Source: Bacillota bacterium (lineage in GTDB: Bacteria > Bacillota > UBA994). Taken from it: a DNA stretch of 5,425 bases. Below are positions 1 to 5,425 of this stretch, in pieces. Within the stretch, counting starts at the first letter, position 1; each line of letters opens with the position of its first letter. Below the pieces are notes generated by a model. That model was given only the letters and a program-made list of their open reading frames with translations. It was not told where the DNA came from and made no database searches. The position numbers and the translations under genes were made by a program. Location of the stretch: contig QLUS01000106.1 in NCBI GenBank assembly GCA_018725535.1, positions 1 to 5,425 of the forward strand, given 5' to 3'.

Positions 1-58
1 TTTTTTGCGTGATGTTAACCCTACATTAACACAAGTCTAGTGAAGACACCTACACGCA

Positions 59-547
59 CTAAGGTATTCTGAGCAGAGGTGCACTAATAAAACCTGTGCG
101 TCCATCCTGCAAGCGCACTCTATGCCAGTCTTTGCCGCGCTCTAAGACTTCTACGCGAGTGTTCAGCGGCAAAGTGGTGATGATACTGAAGTTAGTGCCC
201 GCACCACTGCGCACATTGACCACCGTGCCGTTGATGAATCCGTGTACAGCTACAGGTTGAACAGGCGGTGGCGTAACAGGCGGCTGTTGAACAATCCTCG
301 CCTCAAGCGTCGCCACCTGCGCCTCGAGACGCGCGATGCGCTGCTCTAGACCTGCAATGTGCTGAGTCAACACTTCTACGGCCGCAAGACGCGCTACAAA
401 CGGCCCAATAGCTTGGTTAAAAAAGCTCACCGTTATTAATGGGTCATCTGTAGTCCCGGGCTGCGGCGTGAAAGCTCGGGCCGAACCCAGACTGCCAATA
501 TAAAGCAAGGCAATTAACATGGCTATAGCAATATGCCCCTTCTTCAT
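59..547 (-). CDS. Secreted coiled-coil protein with C-terminal bacterial SH3 domain
   Basis: 162-residue protein from the ATG at 547. I prefer this start over the ATG at 589 because it directly begins a textbook signal peptide (MKKG, a hydrophobic stretch to about residue 21, then SARA with likely cleavage after residue 25). It also has a ribosome binding site, AAAGGGTGG, 9 bases upstream. The mature protein has a short N-terminal segment containing DDPLITVSFFNQ (about 34-45). A heptad-rich coiled coil follows (about 52-86, with LEQRIARLEAQ-type repeats), then a Pro/Val linker (about 87-101), and a single SH3b domain (about 103-159) with the typical VVNVRSGAGTNFS and GFISAPLL signatures. SH3b domains of this type usually bind peptidoglycan or mediate wall anchoring. 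No catalytic domain (amidase, NlpC/P60) is present, so an enzymatic role is unlikely. It is the last gene of a possible yunB-dinG-SH3b transcript. The exact function is unknown; the domain calls are firm. Confidence 0.85.
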   Translation of the reverse strand: MKKGHIAIAMLIALLYIGSLGSARAFTPQPGTTDDPLITVSFFNQAIGPFVARLAAVEVLTQHIAGLEQRIARLEAQVATLEARIVQQPPVTPPPVQPVAVHGFINGTVVNVRSGAGTNFSIITTLPLNTRVEVLERGKDWHRVRLQDGRTGFISAPLLRIP

Positions 548-556
548 TATTCCCAA

Positions 557-565
557 CCACCCTTT
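557..565 (-). promoter_or_regulatory. Ribosome binding site of the SH3b protein gene
   Basis: AAAGGGTGG on the minus strand, 9 bases before the ATG at 547. It supports that start over the in-frame ATG at 589, which would put 14 extra residues in front of the signal peptide and has no clear Shine-Dalgarno sequence. Confidence 0.55.
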
Positions 566-618
566 CTCTATTAAAAATGGATAACGCAACCTCTCTACCT
601 TATTAACGCATTCAACCG

Positions 619-2562
619 TCAGCGCACAGACAGAAGGTCTTTCACATCTTCTAATGCATGAGTGATGCGCGCGGGCGGCAATTCCTTAAGAAAGGCACGA
701 CCGTAACGCTTGTTCTGCACGCGACCGTCAAGTATGGCCACAACGCCCTTGTCCTCGGAAGTGCGAATCAGACGCCCAAAGCCCTGCTTGAGTTTAAGGA
801 TGGCTGTTGGGAGGCTGTACGCGCAAAATGCATCCTCACCCTTACGCTCCATATCCTCAATGCGAGCCTGCGTTATCGGCTCTGTCGGCACGCCGAAGGG
901 GAGCCTGACCAGTATAACGCAGCTTAAGGCCTCCCCAGGCACATCAATGCCTTCCCAGAAACTCGCCACCGCCAACAATACGGCTTGAGATGACGTGGTG
1001 AAGCGGTGCATTAGCGTACTGCGGGAGGCATTTCCCTGCATAAGTACGGTGAAACCCTCTCTGTCTAAAGACGCGAGCCTTTCAAATGCCGCCTGCATGG
1101 AACGAAAAGAAGTAAAAAGCACAAGCGCTCGTCCCTGTGTTACTCGCACAATCTCCGCAATCTTAGCCGCAGCATACTCGTCAAATGTCTCTTCCCGCGG
1201 ATCCTTAGCATCCTTAGGCAAGTACAGCAAGGCGTTTTTGGCGTAGTCAAACGGAGATTCAAGTCGCAACAGGTCGCATTTGTCAAGTCCAACGCGCCTC
1301 AGTAGGATGGAGGACAGCGTGGCTGAAGTCAAAACTACCGCCGATATGCGCGCAAAGATGTGCTCTCGCAACTCGTCCTCCATAGACACAGGGGCCGAGA
1401 CTAACGTTACCCCTTCTTCCCCTAGCTCCACCCAATAAGCGTACTCTGCATCACCGCCTCGCCTTTCCAGAATGAAGTCGAGCGTTTCGTCAATGCGAGT
1501 GAGGCGTTGACAAAGCTGCGTCGCTAAGGCAGTTTGCTCTTCGTTAGCCCCTGCTGTAAGCTCCGCAAGTGCTTTAATCAACTCCACGAGGTGCGTCTTC
1601 AGAACATGGGGGTACTTATCACTAGGCATGAGGCGCATAGCCTTGTCAAACTGCAGGAAAAAGAAATCGGTTTCGTGCGTCAGCCTCTGCACTAACGCCT
1701 CTACTATGCGCCCCGACTCAGCGTTGTCAGACACGAGCATCCCGCGCAGGCCAACGCTAATTGCGGCAGTTGTGCGACGTATTTCTCCGGGAGAAACACG
1801 GCGGCTGAAAAAATCGGTAGCCACGTCTTCTAGATTGTGCGCCTCATCGAAGACCACAGCGTCATAGTCTTCTAGTACCGCCTGCTCGTGCAGGAACCCG
1901 GCGTCTTTGCGCACCGCAAGGTCGGCAAAGAACAGCGCGTGATTTGCTACCACAATGTCCGCCTGAGCCTGAGCACGTCGTGCAATATAGTAGAAGCAGT
2001 CCCCAAAAAAGGGGCACACTCTGCGCAGACAGCTCTCGCCCTCACCGCATACGTGTTGCCATAAATCCGGCGCAGGGTGGAAAGGCATCTGTTCGCGATC
2101 GCCATTGAACTCCTTACTGCTAAGCAGGTTCTGCATCTCCCTGAGTTCCTTGATGTGGCTCTCCTGCGTCAGCAAGCCCCTGTCGAAAGTCCTGATATGC
2201 TCCATTTTGCGGCGGCAGATGAAGTTACTGCGTCCCTTAGCTAGAACCGCGACAAAGGGCAGACGCGTATTGAACACCTTTTGTAGAAAAGGGATGTCTT
2301 TCTTAAAAATCTGTTCCTGCAAATTCAGGGTCTTGGTAGAGACGACAATGCGCTTCTTAGCGGCGCGCGCATGTATTATGGCGGGCACCAAGTACCCGAA
2401 GGTTTTCCCTAATCCAGTCCCCGCTTGCACCACCAAATGACGATTCAGGGATAGTGAGCTGGCCACAGCGTTAGCCATACTCACCTGCTGTCGCCTAGCT
2501 TCATAGGTTGGATGGTGTTTGGCGATAGGCCCCCCTGTGCCGAAAATATCCTCAATGCGCAA
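619..2562 (-). CDS. dinG: DinG/XPD-family ATP-dependent DNA helicase with Fe-S cluster
   Basis: Superfamily 2, 5'-3' helicase of the DinG/YoaA/XPD group, acting on DNA repair or replication intermediates in the cytoplasm. Residue numbers count from the alternative GTG at 2583; subtract 7 for the preferred start. Visible motifs in order: Q-like YEARRQQ (27-33); Walker A GTGLGKT (55-61); Fe-S cysteines C123, C185, C190 and C196, spaced as in E. coli DinG, plus an extra C179; DEAH box 246-249; LTSATL (418-423); ASFWEGIDVPG (540-550); arginine-finger motif QGFGRLIRT (600-608). Length is 647 residues, typical for a stand-alone helicase. It lacks the N-terminal DnaQ-like exonuclease domain of Bacillus subtilis DinG. 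The TTG at 2562 is preferred because GGAGGG lies 9 bases upstream and the protein then begins MRIEDIFG, as family members do. The GTG at 2583 has only a weak, distant GGAG. The gene overlaps the 3' end of yunB by 11 bases, which suggests translational coupling. Confidence 0.93.
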   Translation of the reverse strand: MRIEDIFGTGGPIAKHHPTYEARRQQVSMANAVASSLSLNRHLVVQAGTGLGKTFGYLVPAIIHARAAKKRIVVSTKTLNLQEQIFKKDIPFLQKVFNTRLPFVAVLAKGRSNFICRRKMEHIRTFDRGLLTQESHIKELREMQNLLSSKEFNGDREQMPFHPAPDLWQHVCGEGESCLRRVCPFFGDCFYYIARRAQAQADIVVANHALFFADLAVRKDAGFLHEQAVLEDYDAVVFDEAHNLEDVATDFFSRRVSPGEIRRTTAAISVGLRGMLVSDNAESGRIVEALVQRLTHETDFFFLQFDKAMRLMPSDKYPHVLKTHLVELIKALAELTAGANEEQTALATQLCQRLTRIDETLDFILERRGGDAEYAYWVELGEEGVTLVSAPVSMEDELREHIFARISAVVLTSATLSSILLRRVGLDKCDLLRLESPFDYAKNALLYLPKDAKDPREETFDEYAAAKIAEIVRVTQGRALVLFTSFRSMQAAFERLASLDREGFTVLMQGNASRSTLMHRFTTSSQAVLLAVASFWEGIDVPGEALSCVILVRLPFGVPTEPITQARIEDMERKGEDAFCAYSLPTAILKLKQGFGRLIRTSEDKGVVAILDGRVQNKRYGRAFLKELPPARITHALEDVKDLLSVR

Positions 2563-3256
2563 CGTGTGTCTCCCTCCAAGCACCTAATATAATATTCTCC
2601 GTCGCGGCCCAGTTTCCTGCTAAGGACGAAGGGGGGCGCTCGCCACCAGGCGGAACAACAAACCCCGCGCCTAACGGGAAGGGCAAATTAACGACTGTTT
2701 CGGGGACCGCGCCAAGATAAATCACATCAGCCACCGGCACTTCAAGGTGCACTCGCAGTGTGCGCTGCATCAGCGGCACTACAATTCGTAAATCAGCAAA
2801 GATTTCTAAGTAGATTTCGTGGCGCGTTTGGTTGATGCCTGCCGACTCAAACGCATCCGTCACTTCTACACTGACCGTGCCGGCGGGCAAGATGCGAAAG
2901 TTGATAGCAGGGCCAACATGCGCGAAAAGTGCGCTGCCGAACGCTTGCCCGAGCGGGATGGTGATGTTCTCCTCGCGTAAGTTCTCTAGGGTCGTTAGGA
3001 CATGCCGCGTAGTGCGGGTGACAAGGCGGTTCACTTCCACGGTGTTGAGCCTAGCCCATGCTGGTCTACCTGCTTGGTTAGTGGAGATGGTGATGAAGTG
3101 GTCGTAGGGAATGCTCTCGCCTGCGGCATCATATACGGCCTCCGTAAGCGCCTGCGTTGCCAAGCGATGAGCCCGCACTTCCGCTATAGCCATGAGGGTC
3201 GGCCTGAACTGGCTGTCAATTAAGGTAACAAGCGAAGCCCCCAGTAGCAGCATCAC
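2552..3256 (-). CDS. yunB: Sporulation protein YunB, 5' end apparently frameshifted
   Basis: Recognised as YunB, a mother-cell sporulation protein (SigE regulon in Bacillus subtilis) needed for efficient sporulation and predicted to be anchored in the membrane by its N-terminus. Family marks seen, numbered from the GTG at 3256: FRPTLMAIAEVRA (17-29) after the membrane segment; the conserved core ITIPLGQAFGSALFAHVGP (98-116); SAGINQTRHEIYL (138-150) followed by the RIVVPL strand (157-162); and ADVIYLGAVPETVV (176-189). The open frame contains only the second half of the membrane helix (MLLLGASLVTLI). There is no standard start codon in this frame upstream of 3256 before a TGA at 3314-3316. The missing basic N-terminus is encoded just upstream in another frame (3253-3309). 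Adding one T in the run at 3258-3262 gives a 252-residue protein of normal family length. As sequenced, initiation could only be at GTG 3256 or ATG 3253. The sequence upstream of dinG overlaps it by 11 bases. Confidence 0.88.
   Translation of the reverse strand: MMLLLGASLVTLIDSQFRPTLMAIAEVRAHRLATQALTEAVYDAAGESIPYDHFITISTNQAGRPAWARLNTVEVNRLVTRTTRHVLTTLENLREENITIPLGQAFGSALFAHVGPAINFRILPAGTVSVEVTDAFESAGINQTRHEIYLEIFADLRIVVPLMQRTLRVHLEVPVADVIYLGAVPETVVNLPFPLGAGFVVPPGGERPPSSLAGNWAATENIILGAWRETHVAH
2572..2577 (-). promoter_or_regulatory. Ribosome binding site deciding the dinG TTG start
   Basis: GGAGGG on the minus strand, 9 bases before the TTG at 2562 and lying inside the last codons of yunB. 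It favours the TTG over the in-frame GTG at 2583. Its position means ribosomes finishing yunB pass straight over the dinG initiation region. Confidence 0.6.
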
Positions 3257-3309
3257 GAAAAATAAAAGCGACCTCTGGCTTTGCGCTTTTTTGACGCGAG
3301 GAAGACCAT
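3253..3309 (-). CDS. 18-codon ORF encoding the detached N-terminus of YunB
   Basis: An ATG at 3309 with a near-perfect ribosome binding site opens an 18-codon frame, MVFLASKKRKARGRFYFS, ending at a TGA (3255-3253) that overlaps the downstream ATG of yunB as TGATG. Its content (short start, KKRKARGR cluster, beginning of a hydrophobic run) is what YunB proteins carry in front of their membrane helix. I therefore read it as the true 5' end of yunB, separated by a one-base loss in the T5 run at 3258-3262. The cause could be a sequencing or assembly error, a real mutation, or -1 slippage. A true leader peptide coupled to yunB is the alternative. Confidence 0.6.
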   Translation of the reverse strand: MVFLASKKRKARGRFYFS

Positions 3310-3313
3310 TTCC

Positions 3314-3324
3314 TCACCCCCCTT
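3314..3324 (-). promoter_or_regulatory. Strong ribosome binding site for the yunB 5' end
   Basis: AAGGGGGGTGA on the minus strand differs at one position from the ideal AAGGAGGTGA and lies 4 bases from the ATG at 3309. It shows that translation of the yunB message starts at 3309, not at the GTG/ATG near 3256, which has no Shine-Dalgarno sequence of its own. Confidence 0.75.
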
Positions 3325-3354
3325 CACTATCTTATGATGCGTGGTGGAGTATCG

Positions 3355-3384
3355 TGGCAGTATGATCCTCTTGGCAGTGATGAT
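3355..3384 (+). repeat. Imperfect direct repeat overlapping the PBP promoter
   Basis: TGGCAGTATGAT (3355-3366) recurs as TGGCAGTGATGAT (3372-3384), identical apart from one inserted base. The start-to-start distance is 17 bases, between one and two helical turns. The first copy covers the -35 position and the second fills the spacer and touches the -10. It could be an operator for a dimeric or tandemly binding regulator, or chance. No known binding motif was recognised. Confidence 0.4.
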
Positions 3385-3389
3385 ATAAT
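3381..3389 (+). promoter_or_regulatory. Extended -10 promoter of the PBP gene
   Basis: TGATATAAT is a perfect extended -10 (TGnTATAAT). The hexamer at the expected -35 position (about 3361-3366, TATGAT) is poor, which is tolerable for extended -10 promoters. Transcription would begin about 7 bases downstream, near 3396, leaving a leader of roughly 15 bases that consists almost only of the ribosome binding site. An additional upstream promoter cannot be excluded. Confidence 0.5.
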
Positions 3390-3395
3390 GAAGTC

Positions 3396-3404
3396 AAAGG
3401 GGGT
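3396..3404 (+). promoter_or_regulatory. Ribosome binding site of the PBP gene
   Basis: AAAGGGGGT, with the G run ending 7 bases before the ATG at 3411. It fixes the start of the penicillin-binding protein. Confidence 0.7.
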
Positions 3405-3410
3405 CAGCAA

Positions 3411-5425
3411 ATGGCCAAAAAACCTCCAATTAAGACCAAGCGAAGTGGAAAGCAAATGCTGCTGATAGCGCTGTATTGGAGCGTTATCGTGACTTTTGTT
3501 GCATTAATGGCGGGCCTGGGTGTTGGGTATTATCTTGTGCGCGACGTACCGCCTCCGGCACTCACCACAGCGCCTCCCGCCGAGAGTTCAACCGTCCTTG
3601 ACGTACACGGCGAGGTAATTACGCAGCTGCACGCCGTGCAGCACCGCATGAGCGTTCCGCTTGCCCGAATTCCGGAGCAGCTTGTCGAGGCCGTTGTGGT
3701 CATGGAAGACATCCGCTTTTACGACCACTTTGGCTTCTCGCCGCGCGACTTTTTACGCGCCCTGTGGCTTACTGTCACCGGCCAAGACCGCCAAGGCGGC
3801 AGCACCATAACCCAACAAGTAGCCCGTAATCGCATCCTAGAAGATTTGCGTTTTTCTGTGCCCCGCAAAGTACGGGAGATCTACGTAGCCTTTCGCATAG
3901 AGCAGAAGTACACCAAAGCTGAAATAATAGAGGCCTACCTCAATGAGATTTTCCTCGGCGGGGCGGCGCATGGGTTTCAGGCGGCGGCACAGCAGTACTT
4001 TGGCAAAGATGTCTCGGAGCTAAGCTTGGGCGAGAGCGCCATGTTAGTCGGGATTATCCCTTCCCCAAATGCGTGGCGCCCCCGCGAAGGCAATATGGAG
4101 GCAGCAGTGCAGCGCCAGCGCCTAGTACTCGACCAAATGCTTAGGCACGGTCGTATTACTGCCGAGGAACATCAGGCCGCGCTTAACGCGCCTATCACCC
4201 TTACCAAAGCAAGACAGCAGACGCCTGAGGCCAGCCTGACTATGTACTTTGTCGACCATGTCATCAAGCAAGTGGAGGCTTGGCTTGTTGCCCACCAAGG
4301 AATGGACGAGCGCACCGCCAGGGATTACATCCACAGCGGCGGCTTAACGATCCAAACTACGCTAGATTTGACCATGCAGAGAGCCGCCCAGCAGGCCGCG
4401 CTCGATATCTTTACTCAACCCGACGGCGTCTTGGCGCGCCTACGGCGCGATGCCCGCAATGACCCTAACCCCGAAATTAGGCAAGCAGCTCAGTCCAGTG
4501 ACTTTGAGTGGTTACGCGTCGCGAAAGGCGAACTGGGCGGACTCCAACCGCAAGTTTCTGCCTTGTTTATCGAACCAAGCAGCGGCGCTATTCGGGTGTG
4601 GTTAGGCGGACGCGACATGGTTGGGCGTTTCGGAATTGACCGCGTCGCAGGAGAGCAGAACCAGCCTGGTTCAGCCATTAAGCCACTGCTTGTGTATGGT
4701 CCCGCGCTCTCTTTTGGCGGTCATACCATCGCCAGTACTGTTGACGATGCGCCCGTTGTTTATCCGACAGGCGGCCCCAATGACCCCCTGTTTGCGCCGC
4801 GCAACTTTGACGCTAACACATTTAACGGGCACACCTCGTTTAGGAGGGGCATGGCGCGCTCTTTTAACGTAATGGCCGTCAGGCTCTTCCACGCCTTGGG
4901 CATACGACGCTCTTTGGACTGGGCAGAGCAGCTCGGCCTTCGGTTTGTCAGAACGGGACGAGAGAATGACTCCAACCTATCTGCTGCACTGGGCGGATTG
5001 ACCAGAGGGCTAACACTTCACGAAATGGTTGCGGCTTTCAATGTGTTTAACAACCGCGGTGTGTACGTAGAACCTCACTCGTTGCTACGCGTCACCTCGC
5101 GTGCGGGCAGCGTGCTCTTTGAAGCTAAGCCCCCAGAGCGAAGAATTGTGCTCACCGAGCAGCTGGCCTGGTTAATGACAGACCTGATGCGCGGCACGGT
5201 GGAAATGCAAGGCGGCGTGACAGGAACAGGCTATTTTGGGCTACGAGGGGCTACGATGGGCCGCTTCGCAGGAGAAGTGTCCGGTAAGACTGGCACAACA
5301 AACGATAACTTAGACGCCCTATTTGTTGGCTTTAATGCTCAGATTACGGGCGGGGTATGGTTGGGGCACGACAACAGCAATTCCGGCACACCGCAGCGAG
5401 ACGGGGACACTGGGCAGCCTCGGAC
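3411..5425 (+). CDS. Class A penicillin-binding protein (PBP1A type), 3' end beyond window
   Basis: Bifunctional peptidoglycan synthase: it polymerises lipid II into glycan strands and cross-links stem peptides outside the membrane. 671 codons are visible without interruption from the ATG at 3411. A short basic cytoplasmic tail (KKPPIKTKR) precedes one membrane helix (about 17-43). The GT51 transglycosylase domain follows: catalytic E99 in EDIRFYDHFG, GGSTITQQ (129-136), RKVRE (152-156) with the second glutamate E156, then AYLNEIFLGG. A linker leads into the transpeptidase domain, with SAIK (catalytic S421, K424), SFN (484-486) and KTG (626-628). All catalytic residues are present, so the enzyme should be active and beta-lactam sensitive in principle. 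The domain end and any C-terminal tail lie outside the window. The gene diverges from yunB. A vegetative role like PonA/PBP1 or a sporulation role like PbpF/PbpG cannot be told apart from this sequence, so no symbol is given. Confidence 0.95.
   Translation, partial: MAKKPPIKTKRSGKQMLLIALYWSVIVTFVALMAGLGVGYYLVRDVPPPALTTAPPAESSTVLDVHGEVITQLHAVQHRMSVPLARIPEQLVEAVVVMEDIRFYDHFGFSPRDFLRALWLTVTGQDRQGGSTITQQVARNRILEDLRFSVPRKVREIYVAFRIEQKYTKAEIIEAYLNEIFLGGAAHGFQAAAQQYFGKDVSELSLGESAMLVGIIPSPNAWRPREGNMEAAVQRQRLVLDQMLRHGRITAEEHQAALNAPITLTKARQQTPEASLTMYFVDHVIKQVEAWLVAHQGMDERTARDYIHSGGLTIQTTLDLTMQRAAQQAALDIFTQPDGVLARLRRDARNDPNPEIRQAAQSSDFEWLRVAKGELGGLQPQVSALFIEPSSGAIRVWLGGRDMVGRFGIDRVAGEQNQPGSAIKPLLVYGPALSFGGHTIASTVDDAPVVYPTGGPNDPLFAPRNFDANTFNGHTSFRRGMARSFNVMAVRLFHALGIRRSLDWAEQLGLRFVRTGRENDSNLSAALGGLTRGLTLHEMVAAFNVFNNRGVYVEPHSLLRVTSRAGSVLFEAKPPERRIVLTEQLAWLMTDLMRGTVEMQGGVTGTGYFGLRGATMGRFAGEVSGKTGTTNDNLDALFVGFNAQITGGVWLGHDNSNSGTPQRDGDTGQPR
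5238..5261 (+). repeat. 10-bp tandem repeat inside the PBP gene
   Basis: GGGCTACGAG is followed immediately by GGGCTACGAT and then GGGC, giving 2.4 copies of a 10-base unit. Because 10 is not a multiple of 3, the copies are read in different frames (GLRGATMG). The stretch lies about 10 residues before the KTG motif, in a loop that seems somewhat long for the family. The reading frame downstream is intact. Confidence 0.5.

Noticed and set aside
1..58. T6 run at the window edge, a 6-bp inverted repeat TGTTAA/TTAACA (14-31) and a distant GCGTG/CACGC pair downstream of the SH3b gene, considered as a terminator.
   Set aside because: Read on the minus strand, the hairpin is followed by an A run, not a T run, and the stem is short and AT-rich. 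The T6 might be the tail of a plus-strand terminator outside the window, but its stem cannot be seen.
548..618. Possible separate promoter for the SH3b gene (TTGAAT at 610-615 on the minus strand).
   Set aside because: No acceptable -10 hexamer lies at 16-18 bases spacing. The gap shows no terminator either, so read-through from dinG is as likely.
658..2440. Several plus-strand open frames of 79-111 codons opposite dinG.
   Set aside because: They are antisense to a well-conserved helicase, have no recognisable protein features and are explained by codon bias of the real gene.
3325..3400. SigE-type or SigA-type promoter for yunB on the minus strand (for example CATAAGAT or CATACTGC as -10, TTGACT as -35).
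   Set aside because: None of the candidates pairs with a matching partner at the right spacing. yunB probably has a promoter here, but I could not place it.
4122..4975. Short minus-strand and out-of-frame open frames within the PBP gene.
   Set aside because: The plus-strand PBP frame is continuous with all catalytic motifs. The others are shadows without convincing starts or domains.

Overview
The window looks like chromosomal DNA from a spore-forming Bacillota (Firmicutes), probably a Clostridia-type lineage. The evidence is a recognisable YunB sporulation protein, strong GGAGG-like ribosome binding sites, GTG/TTG starts, an XPD/DinG-type helicase and a Gram-positive-style class A penicillin-binding protein. 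Base composition is moderate (about 50-55% GC by eye). I cannot name the genus. I see no mobile element, tRNA, rRNA or CRISPR array.

Layout: three genes lie on the minus strand, read from right to left. The first is yunB (sporulation), with an apparently frameshifted 5' end. Next is a dinG-like Fe-S helicase whose likely TTG start overlaps the yunB stop. Last is a small secreted protein made of a signal peptide, a coiled coil, a proline-rich linker and a bacterial SH3 domain. yunB and dinG are very probably co-transcribed and translationally coupled. The SH3b gene follows dinG with a 71-bp gap and could be read through from it. On the right, diverging from yunB, is a bifunctional class A penicillin-binding protein (GT51 transglycosylase plus transpeptidase). 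It runs off the window edge shortly after its KTG motif. The intergenic region between yunB and the PBP gene holds a good extended -10 promoter for the PBP gene and an imperfect direct repeat just upstream of and overlapping it.

Themes: the PBP synthesises and cross-links peptidoglycan at the outer face of the membrane. The SH3b protein is exported and probably binds the wall. YunB is a mother-cell sporulation membrane protein. The DinG helicase handles DNA intermediates. The link between envelope/sporulation and the helicase is positional only.

The most interesting observation is that yunB as read lacks its basic N-terminus and start. A perfectly placed ribosome binding site and ATG lie 53 bp upstream in another frame. 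A single-base change in an A5/T5 run would restore a normal YunB N-terminus. I do not see a novel multi-gene system here; this is mostly ordinary core genome.
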